64,000 nt of DNA. Origin: Novosphingobium sp. PhB57. GTDB taxonomy: Bacteria > Pseudomonadota > Alphaproteobacteria > Sphingomonadales > Sphingomonadaceae. The first letter of the stretch is position 1. Each line of letters begins with the position of its first letter. The stretch lies in NCBI RefSeq assembly GCF_004342985.1, contig NZ_SMBO01000011.1, positions 30,154 through 94,153 on the forward strand, given 5' to 3'. The position numbers and the translations under genes were made by a program. The notes below the pieces were generated by a model. That model was not told where the DNA came from. It saw nothing but the letters and a program-made list of their open reading frames with translations, and ran no database searches. This document shows, one piece after another, positions 45,183 through 54,321 of the stretch.

Positions 45183-46656
45183 GCGCGGAAACCGGCGCGC
45201 GGTGCAGCGATGTAGATGGAATGGTCAAATCCAGACGTAGGCCATTGGAATCCCAATCACGCGCGATTTGTCCGCTCAACTGCCGGATCGCGCTGAGTTC
45301 GATCAACTGAGTTCCAAAGCCTGTCTTTGCAGGTTGTGAAATCGTCGGCCCGCCTACTTCTCGCCATTCCAGCCTCACCGACTGCCTATCCGATTCGCTC
45401 CGAAGATGAACGGCGCCGTCGGGCACCGATAGCGCCCCATATTTGGCGGCGTTGGTCGCCAGTTCATGAAAGACCAGTGCCAGGGGCGTAGCCGAACGGC
45501 CGTCGATAGTCACATCCTCGCCCTCGATATGCACCCGTTCGACATAGACGCTCAAAAGCTCGCGCAACATGCCCAGAAGACTGTTTTGTCCTGCTTCGGG
45601 CCGTGACGCCTCACTGTGCGGCCGCACGAAGTCGTGGGCGCGGCCAAGCGCCATGACGCGATCGCGCAGATCGTTGGCGATGTCCCGAGCCTCAGGGTGG
45701 TGTCGCGTCGAGAAGCTGATCAGACCTGTGATGACAGAAAAAATATTCTTGATCCGGTGGCTAAGCTCCTGTGCGATCACCTCGCGCTGGACCTGGATCA
45801 TCTTATGGTCGTGGATATCCGTGCAGGTGCCAAACCATCGAGTGATTGCGCCGCTGTTATCACGGATCGGAAGTGCTCGACCCAGCGTCCATCGGTATTC
45901 ACCATGTGCGTCACGAAGGCGGTACTCGATTTCGTAGGGATCGCCGCTCTTTAAAGAATGTCGCCAGACCGACCACGCTCGCTCCTGGTCCTCGGGATGA
46001 AACATACCATTCCAGCCTTCGCCGTCCGTGGAGCCGGGCTCGACGCCTGTATATTGGTACCAGCGTGCGTTGTAGTAGTCATGGAAGCCGTCAGGCCTTG
46101 TCGACCAGACCATCTGCGGCATCGCATCCGCGAGAACCCGAAACTTCGCTTCGCGCTCATCCAGTTCTCTGTCGCTGCGCCGAAGCGACCGGCGCGAGGT
46201 GAGGAACAGCATGATGTTCGACGCGAGGACTTTAAGACCTTGCCGCTGCGCTGCGGTCAGGTCCGCGCGTGGCTCACTATCGATGACGCACAGCGCACCG
46301 AGTTGGATGCCATCTTCAGACACCAGCGGAGCACCGGCATAGAAGCGGATATGGGGTTCGCCGGTTACCAGCGGATTGTCTTCGAAACGGGAATCCCGCC
46401 GGGCGTCCGGAACAACCATGATGTCTTCACCGAGCATCGCGTATGCACAGAAGGACTGCTCGCGTGGTGTTTCGCGTACGGTCAGCCCCGTGCGGGCGGC
46501 AAACCACTGCCGCGTCGCCTCGACGAAGCTGACCAACGCTATTGGGGTGTCACATAACGTCGCAGCAAAGTCGGAGATCGACTTGAGCGTTGCGTCATCC
46601 TCGAGCGCGGGTAGATCAAAACTCTGCATTTCGGCGGTGCCTGTCGTATGTATCAA
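45172..46656 (-). CDS. HWE-family sensor histidine kinase with GAF and PAS domains
   Basis: The 494-residue protein has an N-terminal GAF domain (about residues 15-155; TPIALVSFVEATRQWFAART, IRFYAGAPLVSEDG), a PAS domain with PAC (about 170-290; FRVLADAMPQMVWSTRPDG, YRWTLGRALPIRDNSG), and an HWE kinase module (about 300-485). QELSHRIKNIFSVI holds the phosphoacceptor His, HELATNAAKYGAL the N box, and WREVGG the WxE motif. It lacks membrane segments, so it is probably cytosolic. Confidence 0.9.
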   Translation of the reverse strand: MIHTTGTAEMQSFDLPALEDDATLKSISDFAATLCDTPIALVSFVEATRQWFAARTGLTVRETPREQSFCAYAMLGEDIMVVPDARRDSRFEDNPLVTGEPHIRFYAGAPLVSEDGIQLGALCVIDSEPRADLTAAQRQGLKVLASNIMLFLTSRRSLRRSDRELDEREAKFRVLADAMPQMVWSTRPDGFHDYYNARWYQYTGVEPGSTDGEGWNGMFHPEDQERAWSVWRHSLKSGDPYEIEYRLRDAHGEYRWTLGRALPIRDNSGAITRWFGTCTDIHDHKMIQVQREVIAQELSHRIKNIFSVITGLISFSTRHHPEARDIANDLRDRVMALGRAHDFVRPHSEASRPEAGQNSLLGMLRELLSVYVERVHIEGEDVTIDGRSATPLALVFHELATNAAKYGALSVPDGAVHLRSESDRQSVRLEWREVGGPTISQPAKTGFGTQLIELSAIRQLSGQIARDWDSNGLRLDLTIPSTSLHRAPVSAPKP

Positions 46657-46783
46657 ATGCCATGGCCCGCCTTGGCTCCGGCGTACACCGACACAGGGAG
46701 GTTGCTGATTTCGTAAAAGAGATGTGGAACGACCCTTCGAAAGCGAGGTGGGGTCGCTGCGCTTACAACGATCCCACCACAGC

Positions 46784-46966
46784 TCAAATTTTGTCGCCGA
46801 GCGCGCCCTTGACGCTGCCCTTCACATCCTGGCCCGTGCCCTTCAGCTTTTGCGCCGTACCTTCTGCGATCAACTCTTCGTTGTCGGTCGCTTTGCCGAT
46901 CGCCTTTTTGGCGCTGCCAACCGCCTTATTGCCAGCGGCGCTCAATTTGTCGGTAAGCTCGCCCAT
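46784..46966 (-). CDS. CsbD-family small stress protein
   Basis: The 60-residue protein shows the CsbD pattern: DKLSAAGNKAVGSAKKAIGK, NEELIAEGTAQKLKGTGQDV and the closing VKGALGDKI. The start ATG at 46966 follows AAAGGAG; the longer frame is not needed. CsbD-like proteins accumulate under general stress, and their molecular role is unclear. Its position beside an HWE kinase and receiver fits a stress context. Confidence 0.82.
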   Translation of the reverse strand: MGELTDKLSAAGNKAVGSAKKAIGKATDNEELIAEGTAQKLKGTGQDVKGSVKGALGDKI

Positions 46967-47640
46967 CTTCGGCTCCTTTGCTTTGATACCGTTCGAGACG
47001 GTAACGGCACAACCCGGACGAGCAGACGTAGGTTCCCGCAGAGCAAGCCTAATTGTCCAGCTCGGCGAGTGCAAAGTCCAGTCCCCAAGACCAAACTCAG
47101 CGCAAACAGCCCTGTCATTGCTATATAGGCCATCGGTCTCGGCCCCAGACGCTGAACAAAAGCTCCAATTCGATGCGGATAGGAGCGCGAAGATCTTGGG
47201 TAAGCAGCTTCAATCGTGATGGACGATATGCGAAGGCTATGGCGTATTCATGCCAAAGGCCGAGCCGCTGTATAACAACACCGAACGTTGGAAGGACGGT
47301 GTCGAAAGCAATCGTTCAGGGAAGATCCTCTCGACAGAGTGCGCGAGACGCCACGCAGATCGAAAGATACCCTCAAATTATATCGATCATTCTTCAGAGC
47401 CTGCGCTGTAGGTTCGATGGTCGACCTCCCGAACGCGGAAAAGTGTTCTGGGATGGTCTGTACTACGTTGGGCGATGCGAGGATTGTAAAGCGGCTATTC
47501 GTAGGCCAAGCCGGAGACGCTGGCCACCGTGACGAGCTCAGGAATGGACCCGGTCTCGCCTGATTGGCGCTAATGTGCGGCATCGGCCCTATCTGCCCAA
47601 TGAAGAGATCACTCCAGCAACGACAGTTCAGTGACGCCTT
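46967..47640. other. Gap left of the right-hand repeat, no recognised gene
   Basis: Reading frames here are short and without family motifs. The region is the right inner end of the 9-kb segment that lies between the two direct repeats. Confidence 0.45.
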
Positions 47641-47997
47641 GTGACAAGGCGGGTACTTGGTCTTGCGGAACTCGGATCGCTTGCGTGCGGGGCATGGCCC
47701 GATCAGGTCAAGCATCCTGAGATGCTCGAACTCCGCGATGGAAGCGGTCAATTGCTCGATCTCATTCCCAAGGATACCGAGCCGCAAACGGCAGCAATTG
47801 CTTGCCGCCTCTACGCCGCGGGTTGCGTTGAGGGCAGCGAAGCAGGAACGGCTTCCGCGGGGACGTCGCTACGCAGAATGATCGGAGCCGCTGCCGAGCA
47901 ATCTCCAAAATCTATCCGATTCAGCGCAGTAAGGCCGATCCTTGCCGCGAATTCGAGCTTGGTTCGGTCTCGTTCGTGCCGAAAAGCGCCGAGTTAG
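47641..47997 (+). pseudogene. Hypothetical plasmid-type protein, right copy, 5'-truncated
   Basis: It shares HPEMLELRDGSGQLLDLIP and ACRLYAAGCVE with the gene at 37937-38314 but lacks the first ~22 residues of that copy, since the homology starts at about 47668. The N-terminal MTRRVLGLAELG is not shared. It is probably non-functional. Confidence 0.45.
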
Positions 47998-48170
47998 TGC
48001 GGCCTCATGTTTTCGGGCCCCGACTGGAGGCGTAACCGGATGCCTGCCCTTTGGGGCGCACGGAGGGGAGGGTGAGGGGAAGGAATGAGCGTCAGTTTGC
48101 GCTCGTTGCAACAAAGGAAATCCGCCATGTCGAATACGCCCGCCAACCACGGGACCTCCGCCCGCGCGCC
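47668..48170 (+). repeat. Long direct repeat, right copy
   Basis: It matches 38003-38494 over about 500 bp with scattered differences. The right copy leads into the intact DUF932 gene, with its ribosome site AAAGGAAAT present. The two copies have the same orientation and bracket about 9.2 kb. Confidence 0.85.
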
Positions 48171-49320
48171 TTACCGCGTCGATATCAGCAAGGGGCAAAA
48201 CATATCGCGCGTATCGTCCGAATGGTTTGCCCGTCCCGCCGACGAGCGTTTTCTCTCGCTGGATGATCTCTATGCCCGGGTGCTCGCACGAGGGCAGGCG
48301 GCCTCGACACGCATCGTGGAAAGCCGCGCTATCGAGGTTCGAGCGGCCTCATCTGATGGGGGCCGGTTGGAACTGCTGGCCCCCGGCGGGGGCCAGCCCG
48401 TCGCTCCGACCAATTGGTCTTTCGGCCAACTTTGCAGTCTGGTCAGCACGCCGGCGACATATCTGCGCCAATTGCCAGCGGCCCTTGCAGGCATAAACCT
48501 ACAGCACGGATTGCTCTCACACAGGGGCGAGCACGTAAAGCTGCTCGAAACCTGGGAAGGACGAACGGAATTGCGCGCCGTGACGGGGCCTGACTATGGC
48601 AGGATCTGGGATCACGAGCTGGTATCTGCTGTCATGCGCATTGCCGGGAACGGGACCGGCGATACCCGCTGGAAAGTGCCGGGCGTACTCGACTGGTCGT
48701 CAATGACCTACAACCCGCACGTTGACGTTACCAGTGAGACGACGACGCTCTACGCATCTGATCGCGACGTCTTTGTGTTCCTCGTCGACGACACCAATCC
48801 GATCGAAGCCGGCAAGCTTCCAGACGGCGATCCGGACCTATATTTTAGAGGATTTTACTGTTGGAATAGTGAGGTTGGCTCGAAGACGCTTGGGATTGCG
48901 ACTTTCTACTTGCGCGCGGTGTGCATGAACAGGAATCTCTGGGGCGTCGAGAACTTCGAAGAGATCAGCATTCGCCACTCGAAATTTGCTGCCAACCGCT
49001 TTGCCGAACAGGCGGCCCCAGCTCTGATGCACTTTGCCAATTCCTCCGCGCGAAGCTTTGTCGAAGGGGTGAGGACAGCACGCGAGCGGCGCGTCGCCCG
49101 TACCGACGAGGATCGGGCGACATTCCTGCGAGGGCGTGGATTCTCCAAGGTCGATACCTCGCGGATCATCGCGGCAGTGCTCGAGGAAGAAGGCCATCCG
49201 CCTTCGTCCCTATACGATTTCGTCCAGGGCATCACCGCAGTTGCCCGTAGCAAGTCCCATCAGGATGAGCGGCTCGAGTACGAGACCAGGGCTCGCAGGA
49301 TACTCGAGCGTGCGAATTGA
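48127..49320 (+). CDS. DUF932-family plasmid protein
   Basis: The 397-residue protein has the DUF932 layout: FLSLDDLYARVLARGQAAST, TYLRQLPAALAGINLQHGLL, ELRAVTGPDYGRIWDHELVS, DVFVFLVDDTNPIE, FRGFYCWNSEVGSKTLGIAT and the C-terminal ARTDEDRATFLRGRGFSK. DUF932 proteins occur on conjugative plasmids, ICEs and phages, often beside ParB- and primase-type genes as here. Their role is not established. The start is the ATG at 48127 behind AAAGGAAAT. Confidence 0.88.
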   Translation: MSNTPANHGTSARAPYRVDISKGQNISRVSSEWFARPADERFLSLDDLYARVLARGQAASTRIVESRAIEVRAASSDGGRLELLAPGGGQPVAPTNWSFGQLCSLVSTPATYLRQLPAALAGINLQHGLLSHRGEHVKLLETWEGRTELRAVTGPDYGRIWDHELVSAVMRIAGNGTGDTRWKVPGVLDWSSMTYNPHVDVTSETTTLYASDRDVFVFLVDDTNPIEAGKLPDGDPDLYFRGFYCWNSEVGSKTLGIATFYLRAVCMNRNLWGVENFEEISIRHSKFAANRFAEQAAPALMHFANSSARSFVEGVRTARERRVARTDEDRATFLRGRGFSKVDTSRIIAAVLEEEGHPPSSLYDFVQGITAVARSKSHQDERLEYETRARRILERAN

Positions 49321-49379
49321 TCGCTTACCCAGTCCGATAAGCCCCGGGCCGAAGCCTCGCCTGAAGGGAGGATAGCACC

Positions 49380-49631
49380 ATGGAAGCCTTCCTGGAGTTT
49401 CCGCGCAGCTATCGGCTTGGCTGCGCTAAGTTCTATAGCGCCGACTATCTATTCGCGATCGAGACCTTCCTCATCGACGCGGAAAGCTGCGGGGAAGCGC
49501 TGGCGCTTGCTCGGATCTATGCTGAGCAGAGCCCATACTTCAATCCGCAAATACCCGACTTCGCCTGCCTCATTCGGGTCCGGCAAAATCCCTTGGTGCC
49601 GAATCTCGGTGAACCGGAGGGTCATCTGTGA
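49380..49631 (+). CDS. Small hypothetical protein downstream of the DUF932 gene
   Basis: The 83-residue frame starts behind a good GGGAGG site 7 nt upstream and reads LEFPRSYRLGCAKFYSADYL, FAIETFLIDAESCGEALALA and YAEQSPYFNPQIPDFACLI. It looks like a real protein but I do not recognise it. It probably shares the DUF932 transcript. Confidence 0.6.
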   Translation: MEAFLEFPRSYRLGCAKFYSADYLFAIETFLIDAESCGEALALARIYAEQSPYFNPQIPDFACLIRVRQNPLVPNLGEPEGHL

Positions 49632-50045
49632 CGAGGGCTTTCGCCAGTGGGGCCAATTCGACTGCGTGAGCGAACCCGCGTCACCCCACAGCGGTTCGCG
49701 CTACGCCTCGTATAAATCCCTATTCCCGGAAGGACTGTCATGCAGGCGGCGGAAATATCTCGAGGCGGGCGACACCTGCGCGACTGGGTGGGGTACGTGT
49801 CTCCCGGCAGGTTTCGCAGGATCAATGCTTTGGGCCAGCCAAACTTCTGTTCTTGATGCGGACTTTTATCTGCGCAGCGACCCACGCCAGGCGGCTTGGT
49901 CCCTTGGAAGGCGGGGGGCGAATGATGGTCAGCTCTTAAACCAGGACACCGTGCTGGGCAGCATGGCGGTGTTCCCGGTTGGACAGAGCCGCAGCAGTGC
50001 GCCGTAGGCAGCTGCCGCGGATCTGTCCGATCCGGAAGGTCAGGA
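49632..50045. other. Gap before the MucR gene, no recognised gene
   Basis: No frame here is convincing. It separates the plasmid-type genes from the convergent MucR-like gene. Confidence 0.45.
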
Positions 50046-51176
50046 TCAGCCGCCGGTTGCCGTCGTCTCCGCGATCGGCGCTGCAGGGGCGGCGGCTGCG
50101 CCAGACTCTGCCTTCGTTTCAGGTTTTGCCTTTGCGGCGGCCTTCGGAGCGCCCTTGGCCGAATTCAACGAGCTCGCCTTGGACTTGGCGCTGGCTTTGG
50201 CAGCAGCGGGCTTTGCCGGGGCCGTCTTCGCGGTGGTTTTCTTGGCGGGCGCGGAAGTCTTTGCGGGCTGAGGAGTGGTCGTTGCGCCGCTTTCAGCCGA
50301 TGGCACCGCAATGCCAAGCGTCTTGCGGGCCTTGGACGTGGGAGCCGAAGCTACCGAGGCGCTCGCCTGCGCGGTTTCAGTGCTCTTGGGACGCGCCATG
50401 CGCCGTGCCGGCGTCTTGGCGCCGGCCTTCGATTTTTCGGCAGCCGGTGCAGCGTCCTGGGCCTTGGGGGCAGACGTCTTGGCAGGTGCCGTATCGGAAT
50501 TCGGCGTTGCGGTGGCGGCGGGTACGGCGGCCTGCTTTGCTGCCGCCTTAGCCGGTGTTGCCTTGGTCTTGGTTACTTTTGTCGCCTTCACTGCCGGCTT
50601 AGCGGCCTTTGCGGGCGCCTTTGCCGGTGCAGCAGGCGTTGCTACCTTCTCAGTGCTGGGTGATGGGGAGGCGGCGACCTTGGGGGCCGCTTTAGATGTG
50701 GGGGCTTTGGCCGCGGTGGTCTTGGTAGCAGGTGCCTTTGTCGCTGGAGCCTTTGCGGCCGGGGACGTCACGGCGGACCCGGTACGACCGCCGAGGCCGC
50801 TGGCCTTTGCGAACGCGCGGCGCTTATCGGAATAGCTGGGCGCGACCAGCGGATAATCCGCAGGCAGCTTGTAACGCGCGCGGTATTCCTCCGGCGTGAG
50901 GCCATTGTTGGAGAGATGACGCTTCAGTGCCTTGTAGGGCTTGCCGTCGATCATGCTGAGGATGTGATCGCGCGAGGAAAGGCTCACTTCGACCGATACC
51001 GCAGGCTTGTGTTCGGCCTTGGCTTCCGCTTTCGCAGCCAAATCACCGGCAAGTGCAGCGCGGGTGGTTTCGATCAGCGCGGCGAGGTTCTCGCTCGGTA
51101 CCGTATTGTTGGCGACATAGGCGCTCAGCAATTCTACGGTAAGGCGTGCCAGTTCTGGCTGCTCGGTCTCGGACAT
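50046..51176 (-). CDS. MucR/Ros-type regulator with a long histone-H1-like tail
   Basis: The 376-residue protein begins with a MucR domain in about residues 1-130: LLSAYVANNTVPSENLAALI, the DNA-binding SMIDGKPYKALKRHLSNNGL and TPEEYRARYKLPADYPLVAP. The usual zinc-ligand Cys and second His of Ros/MucR are not present, as in known zinc-independent relatives. The following ~245 residues are almost only Ala, Lys, Pro, Thr and Ser, rich in AKAP and PAKA units, with an ARRMARPKS patch like an AT-hook. MucR proteins are normally about 130-150 residues. The tail would add broad DNA binding, as in histone H1-like bacterial proteins. The RBS GGGAAATTC-type upstream is weak. Confidence 0.85.
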   Translation of the reverse strand: MSETEQPELARLTVELLSAYVANNTVPSENLAALIETTRAALAGDLAAKAEAKAEHKPAVSVEVSLSSRDHILSMIDGKPYKALKRHLSNNGLTPEEYRARYKLPADYPLVAPSYSDKRRAFAKASGLGGRTGSAVTSPAAKAPATKAPATKTTAAKAPTSKAAPKVAASPSPSTEKVATPAAPAKAPAKAAKPAVKATKVTKTKATPAKAAAKQAAVPAATATPNSDTAPAKTSAPKAQDAAPAAEKSKAGAKTPARRMARPKSTETAQASASVASAPTSKARKTLGIAVPSAESGATTTPQPAKTSAPAKKTTAKTAPAKPAAAKASAKSKASSLNSAKGAPKAAAKAKPETKAESGAAAAPAAPIAETTATGG

Positions 51177-51907
51177 GGGGAATTTCCCTTTCTGGGGAGG
51201 ATAGGCGGGCCCTTGTCGCCCTTGCGGGCCGCCATGTAAAGTCTGATGTTAGTCCCCAGTTCCCCTACACCGAACTTTATGACTGGCACGCTGGGCGGGC
51301 GATCGACGGCTCTTTGATCTGCGTGCCTTGCTGAGGACCTCAGTACTTTACAGTCGTCGTACCCGGGTTTTCCTTTGGAGCGCAACCTCCTCATCGTTTT
51401 CCATGCCTTCGACCAGCCGCTCCCCTCGGCGACATCCCGCAGGTAAACGAAGAGTGTTCGGACCTCGTTTACTGTTGAAGCACGGATATGAGGTCCAATC
51501 CGCGCCTCCGGTGGGCTGGATGGCAGTATCGCGGTCAGATAGCGAGGCCCGGTTTGGCGGGAAAATCGCCCGATGAGTTTGAGCGACGTTCTTCAGGAGA
51601 CAGGGGAATGAAGACGGATGCCCGTTAGCGCGGGCACCGCGCATTATCTACGCGATGTGTGCCGCATCGCTTCGACCAAGCTTTGGCTACGCCAAATCTC
51701 GGCCCTTCATGTGATGATCGCTTCCGCAAGTCCAACAGCACCGTAAACGTTCGCAGCACCGCTCTTGCGAAAGGAATGGGATGCTGGACCTGGCCCCGCA
51801 CGCGGGCGCGAAAGCCGCCGGAGAAGTCTGGAGTGGGAGAAAAGGGGGACCTTTGAAAGTGTCGCTTCGGGATTGTCCGAAAGCGGCAGTGTCAAAGGAG
51901 AAGTCAG
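51177..51907. other. Gap upstream of the MucR gene, no recognised gene
   Basis: About 730 bp without a convincing frame. It contains the presumed MucR promoter and, from about 51650, sequence leading to the DUF736 remnant with an AAAGGAG site at 51894-51900. Confidence 0.45.
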
Positions 51908-52470
51908 ATGAACATTGGTGAATTTCAGCTCCGTAACGGTCGTCTCATGGGTTCGATCGCGACCCGGACGATCGATCTGCCCCACCTCGGTTTGCGCCCT
52001 GTCGAAAGCCAGAACGACCGCGCCCCGATCTACGAGATCGTCGCACTCAATGTCGGCAATCGCTGGGTCCAGATCGGCGCGCTCTGGGAAGCCGTCGCCC
52101 GCAATTCCACGGGCGAAGCTTTCCTTCAGGGTTCGATCGACGATCCCAGCCTGTCCGAACCGCTGCCGATCGCGCTCTTCGGCACCGAGCAGGAAGGACC
52201 ATGCAGCCCAGATGTTCCATGCCGAGACCGGCCGTCCGTGGTCGGCGCCGCGCGCCACGCTCACCTCGGGCAAGCGCACCGCATCCGTCATTGCGGCAGC
52301 AGACTTCCTCGCCGCGCGGCGGCAGCGGCGCATCGAGGCGCAGGCACCGAGCGGACCGATCGTGCTCTTCTCCGGGGGGCAGGTCTGGGAAGACCACGCC
52401 CGGATCTGGAGCGAACTCGACGCGATCCGTACCCGTATTCCGGCGATGATCCTTGCCACGACGGCGCAGG
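51908..52470 (+). pseudogene. DUF736 gene fused by deletion to a DUF2493 (YspA-like) gene fragment
   Basis: The first ~97 residues form a DUF736 protein (MNIGEFQLRNGRLMGSI, APIYEIVALNVGNRWVQIG, EPLPIALFGTEQEG). From about 52203, in the next frame, sequence from the middle of a DUF2493 protein follows: AQMFHAETGRPWSAP, TSGKRTASVIAAADFLAA and IVLFSGGQVWEDHARIW to MILATTAQD, where it stops at another junction. Both families are frequent on alphaproteobacterial plasmids. The missing parts show two deletions. Confidence 0.72.
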
Positions 52471-53754
52471 ATAGATTTGATGGTATCGGTTCGTCAGGAA
52501 ACGAGGGCGATGAAAGCGGCCGTCGCGCTGGCCCGCGCCGGCGATTATGCCGGCTCACTCGACCATCTCGATAATGTCTTCACTGCGGAGAGGCCGGAGG
52601 AACTGGCCGGTGGGCTCGTGCGTGAATGGACGCGCTTGAAATCGGAAACCCGCAGCACGACGAACATTCTCGTATTGGACAATGCCACGCGCCTCATCGT
52701 GAACTCGAAGGTGCGCGAGGCGCTCAGGACAGAGGGCGCCATCGGGGCGGAGGACGAGCGATTGTCAGTCCTGACGCCGGCAGGGTTATCTGATGCCGAG
52801 AAGCGCTATGCCCGGTTCTACTCCCGAGGTCAGGTTCTCACGTTTTCACGCGGCATTGCCCGCTCGGGGATCTCCCGGGACGGGGAGTATCGGGTCGTTC
52901 AGATGGTGTGCGATGATACAGAACGTCAGGTGCTGGAGCTTGTCGATGAGAACGGGCGCATCGTTCGCTGGAACCCGAGGCTAGGCAAGCCAACGCGGGT
53001 AAATGTTTTCAACGAGGAAGATCGCAAAATGACGCAGGGGGACCGCATACAGTGGCGGCTGGTGAGCCACGATCTCGACGTCAAAAATGCCGAGCGCGGG
53101 ACCGTTGAAGTCCTCGACGGCACCCGGGCGACGATACGCTGGGACACTGATGGACGGCGCCAGTCAATCGATCTTGCCGTCCACAAGACCTGGGACCACG
53201 GTTACGCGGAGACGATCTACGCGGCCCAGTCGAAGACCTATGCCCGGGTCTACGTCTTAGCGCCGCTCGGATCGCCGCTGGTCAATGGACAGAACTATTA
53301 CACCGCCATCACGCGCGCCCGGTTTGGTGTGAAGCTCTGGACCCAGGACAAAGACAAGCTCGCGGACGTTCTGTCGCGCCGGTCGGGCGAAAAGACCTCT
53401 GCTCTGGAGGGGCTTGGCCGCGTCGCAAGAGATAGCGTCAAGGGAAGGGCACTTCGCCATTCCGAGCGATGGGATCGTTTGCGTGAGGAGCAGCAGGCAG
53501 AGCGGGCGCAGCGCAGGGAGCGGTTGGCCGCGCAGCGCTATGCCGGTCGCCATAGTCAGCCTCACGGGCTCGCGGCTGGGCTCGCTGACCGAGGGCGATC
53601 GGCAGCAGTTTTTCTCGATGCGTGGCTGCAGTCGCTTTTCGCGTCGCATCGGTCTGACCGCAGCAACACTGCATCCGAGTCCCCACCCGCCCGCGGGCCC
53701 GAACATCCGACCCATCAAGACGTACACGAAATGGGAGGTAGCCATGATCGGTAA
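52453..53754 (+). pseudogene. C-terminal remnant of a MobF/TraA-type relaxase-helicase
   Basis: The ~430-residue frame has the end of a RecD-like helicase: EWTRLKSETRSTTNILVLDN, VLTFSRGIARSGISRDGEY, AAQSKTYARVYVLAPLG and the last motif YTAITRARFGVKLWTQD, followed by a charged tail. The N-terminal relaxase domain, Walker A and other helicase motifs are missing, cut at the junction with the DUF2493 piece. It shows that the locus once carried a conjugative element. Confidence 0.8.
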
Positions 53755-54244
53755 ACGTCTGAGCCTTGCAACCCGGCTCGCTTTGATGATCGCAGCCATG
53801 TTCTCGACCGAGGTTGAAGCGCGTCCCGCTTTGAACCCGCAGCACGAAGCCATCATTGGGCTATGCATCCGTAACGCTGCTTTCGGTCGGGCTTGGTTGG
53901 AGCGAACCCTTTGGGGGCTCAGGGATCAGGAAGCCGGATGGATCGGCGCCGAGGTTCCCAACACCAACGGTACTCAAGATCTCGGTCCCATGCAGATAAA
54001 CAGCTGGTGGATACCCCGCTTGTCCGCAATTACCGGTCGCCCTCCGGAGATCGTCAGGGTGTGGCTCATTCGAGATGCGTGCTTCAACGTTCAGGCGGCG
54101 CGCTGGATCTTTCTCACCGAGCTGCGAGCCAATCGAAACTACTGGAAGGCGATTGGTGCCTATCACAGTTCCACGCCGTGGAGGCAGCGTAACTATGCTC
54201 AGGCTGTTTCGGGCAAAATCACGGCGCGATTCCAGTCAAATTGA
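53744..54244 (+). CDS. Lytic-transglycosylase-like protein (TrbN/VirB1 type)
   Basis: The 166-residue protein has a signal peptide (LALMIAAMFSTEVEA), then RDQEAGWIGAEVPNTNGTQD, LGPMQINSWWIPRL and NYWKAIGAYHSSTP, the SLT fold with the catalytic Glu in QEAGW and the downstream GPMQIN. Such enzymes open the cell wall for conjugation machinery. It starts with ATG at 53744 behind GGGAGG and overlaps the relaxase remnant by 11 bp. Confidence 0.82.
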   Translation: MIGKRLSLATRLALMIAAMFSTEVEARPALNPQHEAIIGLCIRNAAFGRAWLERTLWGLRDQEAGWIGAEVPNTNGTQDLGPMQINSWWIPRLSAITGRPPEIVRVWLIRDACFNVQAARWIFLTELRANRNYWKAIGAYHSSTPWRQRNYAQAVSGKITARFQSN

Positions 54245-54321
54245 CCGCAATTAGAACACTTTCATGTTGCGTCCGGCTATGTTGTTATATGTAACCGGGC
54301 GCGTGCAATAGATGGTGAAAG

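Noticed and set aside
50275..50835. Ala/Val-rich frame opposite the MucR tail
   Set aside because: It is the complement of the AKAP-rich tail; composition alone explains its openness.
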